Source: Planctomycetota bacterium
Lineage (GTDB): Bacteria > Planctomycetota > UBA1135 > JAKEFM01
DNA length: 41,280 bases
NCBI GenBank assembly: GCA_022616055.1
Contig: JAKEFM010000119.1
Location: 1-41,280 of the forward strand
Direction: 5' to 3'
In this document: positions 32,710-41,052 of the stretch, piece by piece
How the letters are laid out: each line of letters opens with the position of its first letter
Numbering within the stretch: the first letter of the stretch is position 1
Translations under genes and position numbers: made by a program
Notes under the pieces: generated by a model
Seen by the model: the letters and a program-made list of their open reading frames with translations, nothing else
What the model was told of the DNA's origin: nothing
Database searches by the model: none

Positions 32710-34475
32710 CACCGGGCCGCCCCCTCCTTCTCCATCCGGTCGACGAGACCGACGGCGCGGTCGAGGAGGGCGCGTCCCTCGGCGGCGCTCCCCGCACCCG
32801 CGAAGGTCGAGCGGTCGCAGGCATCCAGGAGCTCCGCGAAGGCGCGCGAGAGGTCCTCCGGCTCTCCCCGGCTCCGCAGGCGCGCCGCGACGTCCGCGCC
32901 GATCACCGCCTCGGCCGCGGTCCCCTCGCGGTCGGCGAGGTAGGAGGCGACCGCGCGCGCGAGCTCGACGCAGGCGTCGCGGGGGTCTCCGGCGTCGAAC
33001 CGCGCGCGGAGGGCCGGGACTCGCTCCCGGAAGGCGGACCCCGCCCGCCGCCGTCTCCACGCGGCGGGATCCCGCTCCCGGCGCAAGCGACGCTGCCGCA
33101 GGACGAGGGCGCCGAACCAGGCGAGGGGCGGGAGGAAGGCGACGACGGCCGCCCCCGGAGAAAGATCCTCCGCGCGCGGCCGGACGGCGAGGACCGGCTT
33201 CGCGTCCCGGAGGTCGTCCTTCGGGGCCGACTCGGTCGCTGCCCCGGGGAGGTCGGGGAGGCGCTCTCCCGGGGGGAGCGGGCGGACGCGGAGCGGGATC
33301 GGATCCGTCCTCGCCGTCCGGTACGCCCCCTCCTCCGGATCGAAATAGGGGAAGAGGACGGAGGGTAGGGTCGAGGCGTCCTCCCCGAGCGGGGCGAGGT
33401 CGTAGACGACCTCCCGCTTCCCCTCCCCCTTCTCCTCGAGCCGGCCGAAGAAGCGGAAGCGCTCGAAGCCGGCGGCCCGCTCGAGGTCGGGGGGCTCGAG
33501 GAACTCGAGGTTCCCCTCCCCCGAGATCCGGAGCACGAGCCGGATCGACTCCCCGACCTTCACGTCGCGCGGGTTCGCGTCCGTCTCGACCCCGAATCTC
33601 CCGATCGCGCCGCCGAAGCCCTCGGGCCGCCCCTCCTCCGGCAGCTCCTTCACCTCGACCTCGAAGGCCGGGGCGTCGACGAACATCCGCTCGCCCTCGT
33701 CCTGGCCGAAGAAGCCGCTCCCGCGGCGCACGATCCGGTCGAAGACGAAGAAGGTCTTCCCGACGGGGATGCGCCCGGGGAAGGAGGCGACGAACGGGAC
33801 GGAGAGGCGCCAGGCGGCGAACCCCGCCTCGCCCCGCCGGATCGAGCCGATGCGGGAGACGTAGGCGGCGCGACCGTTGAGGCCGATCTGCTGGGCGGCA
33901 TCGCGCGAGGGAGGGGGGATCTCGAGGCGCACGGCGTCGCGAAGATCCTCCGCCCAGGCCGCCCGCAGGGCGGGCTCGGAGACGGCCCGCGCCTGGACGA
34001 GGTCCTCGCGGATCCCGAAGGTCGCCTCGATCCGGAAGACCTCCCCCCGGAAGACGGCCCGCTTGGGACCTGCGACGTCGAGGAAGGCAAGGGAGGCGCC
34101 GCGGAAGTCGCGCACCACCGTGAGGCGGACGGGCTTCGTCTCGAAGGGCCGGCCTCGGACGGTCACCCGGATCGGAGGGAGGTCGTACTCCCCCTCCGCG
34201 TCGGGGGTCGCGACGATCGTGTAGACGAGGGAGATCCAGCGGCGGCGGGTCCGGTTGACGATGCTCAGGCGCTCGCTTCGGGCGGGGGGGCCGGCGCGGC
34301 GCAGGTGGCACCCCTTCACCTCGGGGAGGGGCCCGATCTCCGCGTCGTCCGACCCGCTCACCTCGACCCGGAGGAGCGCCACGTCGCCGAGCTTGATCAC
34401 CGTCGGCTCGAGGACGCTGGAGACGGTGATCTCGTCCTGGGGGGAGAGCGCGAGCGCGAGGAGGAGGGGGATCAC
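32709..34475 (-). CDS. batD: BatD-type membrane protein
   Basis: A 588-residue protein starting at GTG 34475. The signal is VIPLLLALALSPQ. A series of beta-sandwich domains follows (ITVSSVLEPTVIKLGDVALLRVEVSG, FVDAPAFEVEVKELPEE, DVKVGESIRLVLRISGEGNLEFLEPPDLE), the last being the signature BatD segment. A single transmembrane helix (VVAFLPPLAWFGALVL, about 450-465) and a cytoplasmic helical tail with YLADREGTAAEAV complete the family layout. Bat proteins act with MoxR chaperones in envelope-stress-related complexes, with details varying by organism. A MITE ends 9 bases upstream of this start. The GGGG of its terminal repeat lies at RBS distance, so the element may influence translation. Confidence 0.85.
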   Translation of the reverse strand: MIPLLLALALSPQDEITVSSVLEPTVIKLGDVALLRVEVSGSDDAEIGPLPEVKGCHLRRAGPPARSERLSIVNRTRRRWISLVYTIVATPDAEGEYDLPPIRVTVRGRPFETKPVRLTVVRDFRGASLAFLDVAGPKRAVFRGEVFRIEATFGIREDLVQARAVSEPALRAAWAEDLRDAVRLEIPPPSRDAAQQIGLNGRAAYVSRIGSIRRGEAGFAAWRLSVPFVASFPGRIPVGKTFFVFDRIVRRGSGFFGQDEGERMFVDAPAFEVEVKELPEEGRPEGFGGAIGRFGVETDANPRDVKVGESIRLVLRISGEGNLEFLEPPDLERAAGFERFRFFGRLEEKGEGKREVVYDLAPLGEDASTLPSVLFPYFDPEEGAYRTARTDPIPLRVRPLPPGERLPDLPGAATESAPKDDLRDAKPVLAVRPRAEDLSPGAAVVAFLPPLAWFGALVLRQRRLRRERDPAAWRRRRAGSAFRERVPALRARFDAGDPRDACVELARAVASYLADREGTAAEAVIGADVAARLRSRGEPEDLSRAFAELLDACDRSTFAGAGSAAEGRALLDRAVGLVDRMEKEGAAR

Positions 34476-34483
34476 CTGTGAAT

Positions 34484-34627
34484 CTGCCCCAGAACCGTGT
34501 TGATGACCACTGCCGGGCCGTTTCGAATCAACAAGTTAGGTTCGTTTTTCGAAAAACAGGCCCCACCTGCTGACAACCGCAAGCCAAGGAAGGCCTTACG
34601 ACTCAAATCAACACGGGTCCGGGGCAG
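34484..34627. mobile_element. 144-bp MITE with 21-bp terminal inverted repeats
   Basis: Left repeat 34484-34504 and right repeat 34607-34627 match at 19 of 21 positions: CTGCCCC-N6-GTGTTGAT at both ends. There is no coding frame inside; GC is about 54 % against about 72 % around it. An internal palindrome GTTTTTCGAAAAAC occurs. The same terminal pattern starts another element at 41053, and a diverged form ends the IS1634-type element at 350-371. The MITE was therefore probably mobilised by that transposase. No target duplication was recognised. It interrupts the otherwise overlapping Bat operon. Confidence 0.8.
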
Positions 34628-34632
34628 TTTCG

Positions 34633-35496
34633 TCACCAGTCCTTTTCCACCGGCACCCGCTGCGCCTGGCGGATCCTCGCCTCGAGCGCCTCCCGCTCCT
34701 TCTCGAGCTCCGCGAGCCGGTCGAGGATCTGCATCACCTTCTCGCGCGGGACGGCGGGCCGGCTCTCGGGCTCCCCCGCCGGCCGGGAGGCGGGAGCGCT
34801 CTCCGGCTGCGGCCTCGACTCGGGGGAAGGCCGCGACTGCGGCCGCTCCTCGGAGGGGCGCGACTCGGGGTTCTGCGAAGGCTGGGAAGCGGGCTGGCTC
34901 CCGGACGAGGGCTGCGAATCGGGCTCTTGCTCCCCGCTCGGCTGGGAGGAGGGCTGGCTCTCGGGGCGCTTCTCCTGCTCCTCCTTCTTCTTGAGGAGCG
35001 CCTCGATCCGCCGGCTCGCGAGCTCGACGTTCGCCCGCGCGTCGGCGTCGTCCCGCCGCTCGAGGGCGTCGAGGAAGGCGTCCCTCGCCGCCCCGGCGAG
35101 GGCGATCGCGCGGGCGATCCCGTCCGGATCGCGCTCCGCCTCCTCCGACTCCCGGAAGAGGGCGTGCCCGATGTGATAGGAGGACTTGAACCGGACCTCC
35201 TCCTCGCCCCCCGCCCGGGCCCGCTCGAGATCCGCCCGCGCCTCCTCGAAGTCCTCTTCCCGCAGCCGCGCGAGGCCGAGGTTGTGGAGGGCCGCGCCCG
35301 AGTCGGGATCCCGGCGGACGGCCTCCTCGTACTCCGCCTTCGCGGCGGCGATGTCCCCGCGCGCGAAGGCCTCGTTCCCGGCGCGGAGGGAGCCGCGGAC
35401 GGGGGGAGGGGGAGGAGGGGGGGGAGGGGAGGCGGGTTGGCTCGGCCGGCTCGCCTGCGCGAGGAGGAGGTGAGGGAGGAGGAGGAGCAGGCTCAC
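34633..35496 (-). CDS. BatC-like TPR protein with Gln/Ser/Pro-rich tail
   Basis: A 287-residue protein starting at GTG 35496, overlapping the BatB stop as GTGA. A signal (VSLLLLLPHLLLAQ) is followed by a nine-proline run. TPR-like units follow (LRAGNEAFARGDIAAAKAEYEEAVRRDP, GAALHNLGLARLREEDFEEARADLERA). About residues 165-245 are low-complexity repeats of SQPS/ESRP. The C-terminal helix (MQILDRLAELEKEREALEARI) is a predicted coiled coil. It matches the TPR subunit of Bat operons. Its stop lies 5 bases from the MITE. Confidence 0.75.
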   Translation of the reverse strand: MSLLLLLPHLLLAQASRPSQPASPPPPPPPPPVRGSLRAGNEAFARGDIAAAKAEYEEAVRRDPDSGAALHNLGLARLREEDFEEARADLERARAGGEEEVRFKSSYHIGHALFRESEEAERDPDGIARAIALAGAARDAFLDALERRDDADARANVELASRRIEALLKKKEEQEKRPESQPSSQPSGEQEPDSQPSSGSQPASQPSQNPESRPSEERPQSRPSPESRPQPESAPASRPAGEPESRPAVPREKVMQILDRLAELEKEREALEARIRQAQRVPVEKDW

Positions 35497-36491
35497 GGCT
35501 TCCTCTCCCTCATCGCCGTCGAGAGGAGCCCGAGGAGGAAGGCCGCGGCGAGCGGCCACTGGTAGCGGTCGATCGGGACGCGGCGCTTCGTCCCCTCGAA
35601 CTCCCGCCGCGCGATCGCGGAGATCCGCTTGTCGTAGATCTCGTCGAGGGGGGCGGGCGAGGACTCCACCTGGATCGCGTCCCCGCCCGTCGCCTCCGCG
35701 ATCCGCCGCAGTCCCTCGAGATCGAGGCTCGTCCGCACCTCCACTCCGCCCGGCCCGGTGAGGAATGCCTCCTTCCCCTCCGCCTCCTCGATCGGGATCT
35801 TCCCTCCGCCGACCGAGCCCATCCCGACGACGAAGATCCTGATCCCCTTCGCGTCGGCCTCCTTCGCGGCGGCGAGCCCCTCCCCGGCGAGGTCCTCGCC
35901 GTCGGTGAGGAGGACGATCGCCTCGTGGGCCCCCGTCCGCCCGTCGAAGAGGCGCAGCGACTCGCGGATCGCGGCGGCGAGGTTCGTCCCCCCGACGCGG
36001 TTGCGCGCGGGATCGGCCTCGTCGAGGAAGAGCTCGAAGGAGGCGGTGTCGTGCGTGAGGGGGCAGAGGACCCGCGCGTCCCCCGCGAAGGCGACCAGGG
36101 CGAGGCGGTCCCCCCGGAGGCGACGCGCGAGGCCGCGGATCTCCCGCTTCGCGCGGCCGAGGCGGTCGGGCCGGACGTCCCGAGCGAGCATCGAGCGGGA
36201 GGTGTCGAGCGCGACGACGAGGTCGATCCCGCGGCGCAGGATCGCCCGTTCCGTCGTGCCGACGAGCGGGCCGAGGAGGGCGAGGGAGGCGAGGAGGAGG
36301 GCGCCGCAGCCGAGGCCGAGGCGCAGGCGCTTGCGGGAAGGGGCGAACCCCGGGATCCCCGCCGCCCACCGCTCCCTCTCGAGGAAGCGGCGCAGCGCCT
36401 CCTCCCCGGCGCGCAGCCCGCGCCATCCCGCGAAGGCGAGGAGCGGGGCGGCGAGGAGCGCGGGGACGTAGGAGGGGCCGGCGAAGTCCAT
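35493..36491 (-). CDS. batB: BatB-type VWA membrane protein
   Basis: A 332-residue protein, ATG 36491 overlapping the BatA stop by one base. An N-terminal helix (YVPALLAAPLLAFAGW) and a second helix (LGCGALLLASLALLGPLVG, about 60-78) flank a cytoplasmic loop. The von Willebrand A domain has the MIDAS motif LVVALDTSRSM (91-101), GGTNLAAAI and LLTDGED. A C-terminal helix (WPLAAAFLLGLLST) ends it. This is the BatB layout: the VWA domain faces the periplasm, anchored by helices at both ends. It is downstream of, and translationally coupled to, BatA. Confidence 0.87.
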   Translation of the reverse strand: MDFAGPSYVPALLAAPLLAFAGWRGLRAGEEALRRFLERERWAAGIPGFAPSRKRLRLGLGCGALLLASLALLGPLVGTTERAILRRGIDLVVALDTSRSMLARDVRPDRLGRAKREIRGLARRLRGDRLALVAFAGDARVLCPLTHDTASFELFLDEADPARNRVGGTNLAAAIRESLRLFDGRTGAHEAIVLLTDGEDLAGEGLAAAKEADAKGIRIFVVGMGSVGGGKIPIEEAEGKEAFLTGPGGVEVRTSLDLEGLRRIAEATGGDAIQVESSPAPLDEIYDKRISAIARREFEGTKRRVPIDRYQWPLAAAFLLGLLSTAMRERKP

Positions 36492-37483
36492 CAGGGGAGG
36501 GTCCGGAGCGGGCCGAGGCGGAGCCAGGCGCCGATGAAGAGGAGGGCGATCGAGGGGAGGAGGGCGAAGGGGTAGAGCTCCGTGTACTCCGTGTAGCGGC
36601 GGTCCTCGACCTTCGTCTTCTCCAGGCGGTCGATCTCCCCGTAGACCTGCTCGAGGCGCTCCACGTCCTCCGCGCGGAAGAACTTCCCCCCGGTCTCCTC
36701 CGCGATCTCCTCGAGGTCGGAGGTGTCGAGCTCCTCGTCCGTCGGGGCCCAGCCGCGCTGGAACGGGTCGAACCGGTAGACGAACCGGCCCGCGCCGATC
36801 GTGTAGACGCGGATCCCCTTCTCCTTGGCGAAGGCGGCGGCCTCCCGCGGGAGGATCTCCCGGACGTTGTTCTCCCCGTCCGTGAGGAGGATCACGACCT
36901 TGCTCTTCCCTCCGGAGGAGACCAGCGCCTCGACCGCGCGGGCGAGGCCGACGCCGATCGCCGTGCCGTCCTCGTCCCGGAACTTCGCGCCCTCGACTCC
37001 GTCGAGGAACTCGACGAGCGCCTCCCGGTCGAGCGTGAAGGGGCATCGCAGCTCGGCGTAGCGCGCGAAGGTGACGAGGGCGAGCCGGTCCGTGCGGCGG
37101 GCGCGCGCGAAGCGCGCGACGACCTCCTTCACGACGGCGAGGCGGCTCTTCTTCTCCGCCATGTCCTGGTGGTCCATGCTCCCGGACCGGTCGACGGCGA
37201 GGGCGATGTCGATCCCCTCGGAGTAGAGGAGGACCTCCTCCCGTCCGGCGAGCGGGCGGGCGAGCCCGACGGCGAACCCGAGGAGGCCGAGTCCCTGGAG
37301 GAGCAAGGGGAGGCGCCGCCACGGGAGGCCCCGCCCCGACAGGCCGGTGGCGAGGGCGCTCGCCGGGAACCGGATCCGGACCCTCCCTCTCCCGGCGAAG
37401 AGCGCGAGGGGGACGAGGAGGACGCCGAGGAGGAACCAGGGCTCCCCGAGCTCGAGGAAGGAGCCTCCCGGGAGCGGGATCAC
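36491..37483 (-). CDS. batA: BatA-type VWA membrane protein
   Basis: A 330-residue protein starting at GTG 37483, overlapping the preceding stop (GTGA). FLELGEPWFLLGVLLVPLALFAG is the typical BatA first helix, and LLLQGLGLLGFAVGLARPL the second. MIDAS motif: IALAVDRSGSMDHQDM (93-108); DGTAIGVGLARAVEAL and VILLTDGENN follow. A C-terminal helix (FALLPSIALLFIGAWL) anchors it. Works with BatB and MoxR in the same complex by analogy with described Bat operons. Confidence 0.87.
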   Translation of the reverse strand: MIPLPGGSFLELGEPWFLLGVLLVPLALFAGRGRVRIRFPASALATGLSGRGLPWRRLPLLLQGLGLLGFAVGLARPLAGREEVLLYSEGIDIALAVDRSGSMDHQDMAEKKSRLAVVKEVVARFARARRTDRLALVTFARYAELRCPFTLDREALVEFLDGVEGAKFRDEDGTAIGVGLARAVEALVSSGGKSKVVILLTDGENNVREILPREAAAFAKEKGIRVYTIGAGRFVYRFDPFQRGWAPTDEELDTSDLEEIAEETGGKFFRAEDVERLEQVYGEIDRLEKTKVEDRRYTEYTELYPFALLPSIALLFIGAWLRLGPLRTLP

Positions 37484-38373
37484 GCGGCCGCCTCTCTCGG
37501 AGCGGGGAGCCGGTCGGGCCGCGTTTCCTCCACGAAGCGCCGGGCGCCCGCGAGCGCCTCTCGCACCTCCTCGCGGCTCGGCAGGTGACGGGCGTACTTG
37601 ACGAGGTCGCAGGCCTCGAGGAAGGAGCGGAGGAGTCCACGCGTCTCGAGGGAGAAGCCCCGGAACGACGCCGCCTCCTCCAGGAACTCCTCGGTCGTTC
37701 GCTCGGGCGCGCGCAGCCCGAAGCGCCCCTCGATGTACTCGCGGATCCCCATCGAGAGGTCGTAGTAGAAGGCCTTCTGGGCCTCCGGGTCGGCGAGCGT
37801 GCGTCGCCCGAGCTCCTCGAGGAGGCGGAGGGCCCGCTCGTGCGGCGGGACGGGAGGCGCGAGCGGAGCCCCCTGCCGACGGCGCCGGAGGACGCGGAAG
37901 AGGAGCGCACCCGCCGCGAGGAGGGCGGCTCCCGCCGCGATCCAGGGCCAGAGGAGGGGGGGCGCCTCGACCGGCCCCTTGAGGGGCCGCAGGTCCGCGT
38001 CGCTCTCACCCAGGACGGAGACGACCTCGATCGACGCCCCCTGCGTCGGCTGGAACCCGTCCTTCCCCTCCCGCTTGAACCGCACCACCTGCGGCGGGAT
38101 CTCGATCTTCCCCGGGGCGGTGGGGATCGCCTCGATCCGCCGGCGCTCCTCGATCCGCCCGGCGGTATTCACCCGCTCGACGCCGCGGTCGTGGGCCCGC
38201 CAGCCCGGGAGGGCCTCCTCGACCTTCGGCCACTCGATCGACTCGAGCCCCGGGTGACGCACGGCGAGGACGACCTCCACCCGGTCCCCGACGCGCGCCT
38301 TCGGCGGGCGGACCTCGAGGGAGACCTCGACCCCGGAGCCCTGGAGAAGGAGGAGCGCGGCGTGGAGGATCAC
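37480..38373 (-). CDS. Short BatD-like membrane protein between DUF58 and BatA
   Basis: A 297-residue protein starting at GTG 38373, overlapping the DUF58 stop (GTGA). A signal (VILHAALLLLQGSG) and one beta-sandwich domain (VEVSLEVRPPKARVGDRVEVVLAV to ASIEVVSV) precede a transmembrane helix (LLWPWIAAGAALLAAGALLF, about 150-169) and basic residues. The cytoplasmic helical tail contains YDLSMGIREYIEGRFGLRAPERTTEEFL, a segment typical of proteins encoded at this place in MoxR-DUF58 operons (DUF4381-like position). It looks like a reduced BatD, so the operon carries two BatD-type proteins. Confidence 0.75.
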   Translation of the reverse strand: MILHAALLLLQGSGVEVSLEVRPPKARVGDRVEVVLAVRHPGLESIEWPKVEEALPGWRAHDRGVERVNTAGRIEERRRIEAIPTAPGKIEIPPQVVRFKREGKDGFQPTQGASIEVVSVLGESDADLRPLKGPVEAPPLLWPWIAAGAALLAAGALLFRVLRRRRQGAPLAPPVPPHERALRLLEELGRRTLADPEAQKAFYYDLSMGIREYIEGRFGLRAPERTTEEFLEEAASFRGFSLETRGLLRSFLEACDLVKYARHLPSREEVREALAGARRFVEETRPDRLPAPREAAA

Positions 38374-39272
38374 TCCCTCGCCCCCCGCCGCTCGCGGCGA
38401 TGGAAGAACTCGAGGACCGGGTCGATCACGGGGCGGTCGGTCCGGATTTCCAGGCGGTCGATCCCCGCGCGCGCCGTCCCGTCCTCGAACCGCGCCCGCC
38501 GCTCGCGCGCGCGGCGCTCGTACTCGGCGCGGACCCCGGGGTCCGAGGCGTCGAGCCGGACGACCTCCCCGGTCTCCGGGTCCTCGAGGTGAAGCGGCGC
38601 GGTCCGCTCCAGCCTCTCCTCCCGGGGATCGACGACGCGGACCGCCACGACGTCGTGGCGGCGGGAGGCGATCGCGAGGGGCCGGGCGTACCCCTCCTCG
38701 AGGAAGTCGGAGACGAGGAAGACGATCGCCCGGCGGCGCAGGACCTTCCCGAGGAAGTCGAGCGCCCCGCCGATCCCCCGCCCCGTGGACCCGGGGGTGG
38801 GCGCCGCGCCCTCGGAGGCGAGCTCCGCCACCACGCGCAGGGCGTGGCGGAAGCCCTTGCGGGCGGGGACGAACCGCTCGATCTCGCGGCGGAAGAGGAC
38901 GAGGCCCACCTTGTCGTGGTGGCGGATCGCCGCGATCGAGAGGAGGACGGCGAACTCGGTGGCCGTGTCGCGCTTCGTGCGCCGCCCGGAGCCGAACTCC
39001 ATCGACGCGGACCGGTCGACGAGGAAGGCGAGGGTGAGCTCGCGCTCCTCGACGAACTTCTTGACGAACGGGCGCCCGTTGCGGGCGGTGACGTTCCAGT
39101 CGATCGAGCGGACGTCGTCCCCCGGGACGTACTCCCGCACCTCCTCGAACTCGATCCCCGCGCCGCGGAACACGGAGGCGTACCCCCCGGCCATCGCCTC
39201 GGCGACCGTCCGCCGCGTCCGGATCTCGAGGCGGCGGACCTGGCGGAGGACCTCGGCGTCGAGGACGGCCAA
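38370..39272 (-). CDS. DUF58 (VWA-like) protein
   Basis: A 300-residue protein with TTG start at 39272, 18 bases after the MoxR stop. RGAGIEFEEVREYVPGDDVRSIDWNVTARNG (about 36-66) is the DUF58 signature with the invariant DxRxIDW. FLVDRSASMEFGSG gives a MIDAS-like motif. No membrane segment is evident, so it is cytoplasmic. It is encoded directly downstream of MoxR in nearly all such operons, and the pair is thought to act together on the VWA partners. Its stop overlaps the next start. Confidence 0.92.
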   Translation of the reverse strand: MAVLDAEVLRQVRRLEIRTRRTVAEAMAGGYASVFRGAGIEFEEVREYVPGDDVRSIDWNVTARNGRPFVKKFVEERELTLAFLVDRSASMEFGSGRRTKRDTATEFAVLLSIAAIRHHDKVGLVLFRREIERFVPARKGFRHALRVVAELASEGAAPTPGSTGRGIGGALDFLGKVLRRRAIVFLVSDFLEEGYARPLAIASRRHDVVAVRVVDPREERLERTAPLHLEDPETGEVVRLDASDPGVRAEYERRARERRARFEDGTARAGIDRLEIRTDRPVIDPVLEFFHRRERRGARE

Positions 39273-39290
39273 CGGCGCCTCCCGCGGGAC

Positions 39291-40280
39291 CTAGGGGACC
39301 GGGACGGCGTCGAGGATGCGCCGGACCACGTCCTCGGAGGTGATCCCCTCGGCCTCCGCCTCGTAGGTGACGATCACGCGGTGCCGGAACACCTCCATCG
39401 CGATCCCCTTGATGTCGGCGGGGGTCACGTACCCCCTCCCCTTGAGGAAGGCGTGGGCCTTCGCCGCCAGCGTGAGGAGGATCGAGGCGCGCGGGGAGGC
39501 CCCGTAGAGGATCTTCCCGGCGAGCGCCTCGAGGTTCGCCTTCCCCGGCTCCCGCGAGGCGAAGACGAGCGCGATCACGTAGTCCTTGATCCGGTCGTCG
39601 ACGTAGATCTCGTCGATCACCGCGCGGGCCCGGAGCACCCGGTCCGTGTCGACGACCGGGCGGACCTCGGGGATCCCCCCGGTCCGCGCCATCCGGTCGA
39701 CGATCGCCCGCTCCTCCTCCCGGGTCGGATAGCCGAGGACGACCTTCAGCGCGAAGCGGTCGACCTGCGCCTCCGGCAGCGGATAGGTCCCCTCGTGCTC
39801 GACGGGGTTCTGCGTCGCGAGGACGAGGAAGGGGTGCGGGAGCGGGAAGCTCTTCCCCCCGATCGAGACCTGGCGCTCCTGCATCCCCTCGAGGAGGGCC
39901 GACTGGACCTTCGCCGGGGCGCGGTTGATCTCGTCGGCGAGGAGGAGGTTCGTGAAGATCGGCCCCTTCTTCACGCTGAACTCCCCGGTCTTCGGCGAGT
40001 AGACCTCGGTGCCGACGAGGTCGGCGGGGAGGAGGTCGGGGGTGAACTGGACGCGGTTGTGGGCCCCCCGGATCGCCTTCGCGAGGCAGGCGACGGCGAG
40101 GCTCTTCGCGAGGCCCGGGACCCCCTCGAGGAGGACGTGCCCCCCGGTGAGGAGCCCGATCAGCATCCCCTCGACGAGCTTCTTCTGTCCGACGAGGACC
40201 CCCTCGATCTCCCGGACGATCTCCGAGACGAAGGCGCTCTCCTCGCGAATCCGTTCTCCGACGGCGACGACGTCCGACAA
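39291..40280 (-). CDS. moxR: MoxR-family AAA+ ATPase
   Basis: A 329-residue protein with TTG start at 40280. Walker A is VLLEGVPGLAKS (49-60), the MoxR variant GxPGxAKS. Walker B is LLLADEINRAP (112-122). VLATQNPVEHEGTYPLPEAQVDRF is the sensor 1/MoxR signature, and GASPRASILLTLAAKAHA is sensor 2. It is a chaperone-like ATPase that activates VWA-domain partners, which follow in the operon. Translated from a TTG, 63 bases downstream of the coiled-coil gene stop. Confidence 0.95.
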   Translation of the reverse strand: MSDVVAVGERIREESAFVSEIVREIEGVLVGQKKLVEGMLIGLLTGGHVLLEGVPGLAKSLAVACLAKAIRGAHNRVQFTPDLLPADLVGTEVYSPKTGEFSVKKGPIFTNLLLADEINRAPAKVQSALLEGMQERQVSIGGKSFPLPHPFLVLATQNPVEHEGTYPLPEAQVDRFALKVVLGYPTREEERAIVDRMARTGGIPEVRPVVDTDRVLRARAVIDEIYVDDRIKDYVIALVFASREPGKANLEALAGKILYGASPRASILLTLAAKAHAFLKGRGYVTPADIKGIAMEVFRHRVIVTYEAEAEGITSEDVVRRILDAVPVP

Positions 40281-40343
40281 GGCGGGGGCTCCCGGATGGA
40301 CCCTGGTTTACGGCGGCCCGGACGGGCCGTTGGAATCGGGATT

Positions 40344-40997
40344 CTAAGGATTGGGCGCCGCGCCCGGCGCCGGGGTGGGCTCCGGGGCGGGAGACCCGTT
40401 CGGGGCGGGCGCGGGCTCGCCGGGCGGCGGGGCGGGGGGAGGGGACTTCGCGGCCGCGGACGGGCGCGGCGCGGGGACGAGGATCTTGCGCCCCCCGAGG
40501 AGGCGGCGGAGCAGCGTCGCGGGACCGGAGGCGGGGCCCTCGACGAGGATGTCCCTCTCGCGCTCGGCGCTGCCGAGCGCACGGGCGAGCGAGGCGATCA
40601 CCCGATCCTTCTCCGAGATCGCCCGCTCCCGGCGGTCGAGGATCGCCTCGAGGTTCCGCTCGATCAGTCTCGCCGCTTCGTCGATCGCCGCGACCCGCTC
40701 CTCCGCGCGGAGGCGCCCGTCGTGGTCCCCCCGCAGGCGCTCGATCTCCGCGCGCAATCCCGCCAGGTCCTTCTCGAGCCGCTCCCTCCGCTCCCTCTCG
40801 AGGTCGCGCTCGTGGGTCGCCTTCACCGTCGCGGACCGCTCCTCCTCGACTGCGCTCCGAAGCCGCTTCCCCTCCTCGCGGAGCGCCGTCCGCATGGAGG
40901 TGAGCTCGTCGCGCAGCCGCTCGACCTCGACGCGCAGGGCCGGCAGGGTGAGGGGAACGCGGTCGTCCGCCCTCGATGCGGTTCCTTCGTCGGCCAT
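40344..40997 (-). CDS. Coiled-coil protein at the head of the Bat operon
   Basis: A 217-residue protein. ATG 40997 was preferred; GTG 41006 would add three residues. About residues 20-140 form a long predicted coiled coil (VEVERLRDELTSMRTALREEGKRL, ERERRERLEKDLAGLRAEIERL). A short segment (PATLLRRLLGGRKILV) and a ~45-residue Pro/Ala-rich tail follow. No signal peptide. No family recognised. It is in the same direction as moxR with a 63-base gap. Its promoter lies in the ~55 bases before the insertion element that begins at 41053, or inside that element. Confidence 0.65.
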   Translation of the reverse strand: MADEGTASRADDRVPLTLPALRVEVERLRDELTSMRTALREEGKRLRSAVEEERSATVKATHERDLERERRERLEKDLAGLRAEIERLRGDHDGRLRAEERVAAIDEAARLIERNLEAILDRRERAISEKDRVIASLARALGSAERERDILVEGPASGPATLLRRLLGGRKILVPAPRPSAAAKSPPPAPPPGEPAPAPNGSPAPEPTPAPGAAPNP

Positions 40998-41052
40998 CCA
41001 GCGCACCCGAGTGCCGCGGAAGATAGCGGTCGGGCGCCGGTCCGCAAGGGAT

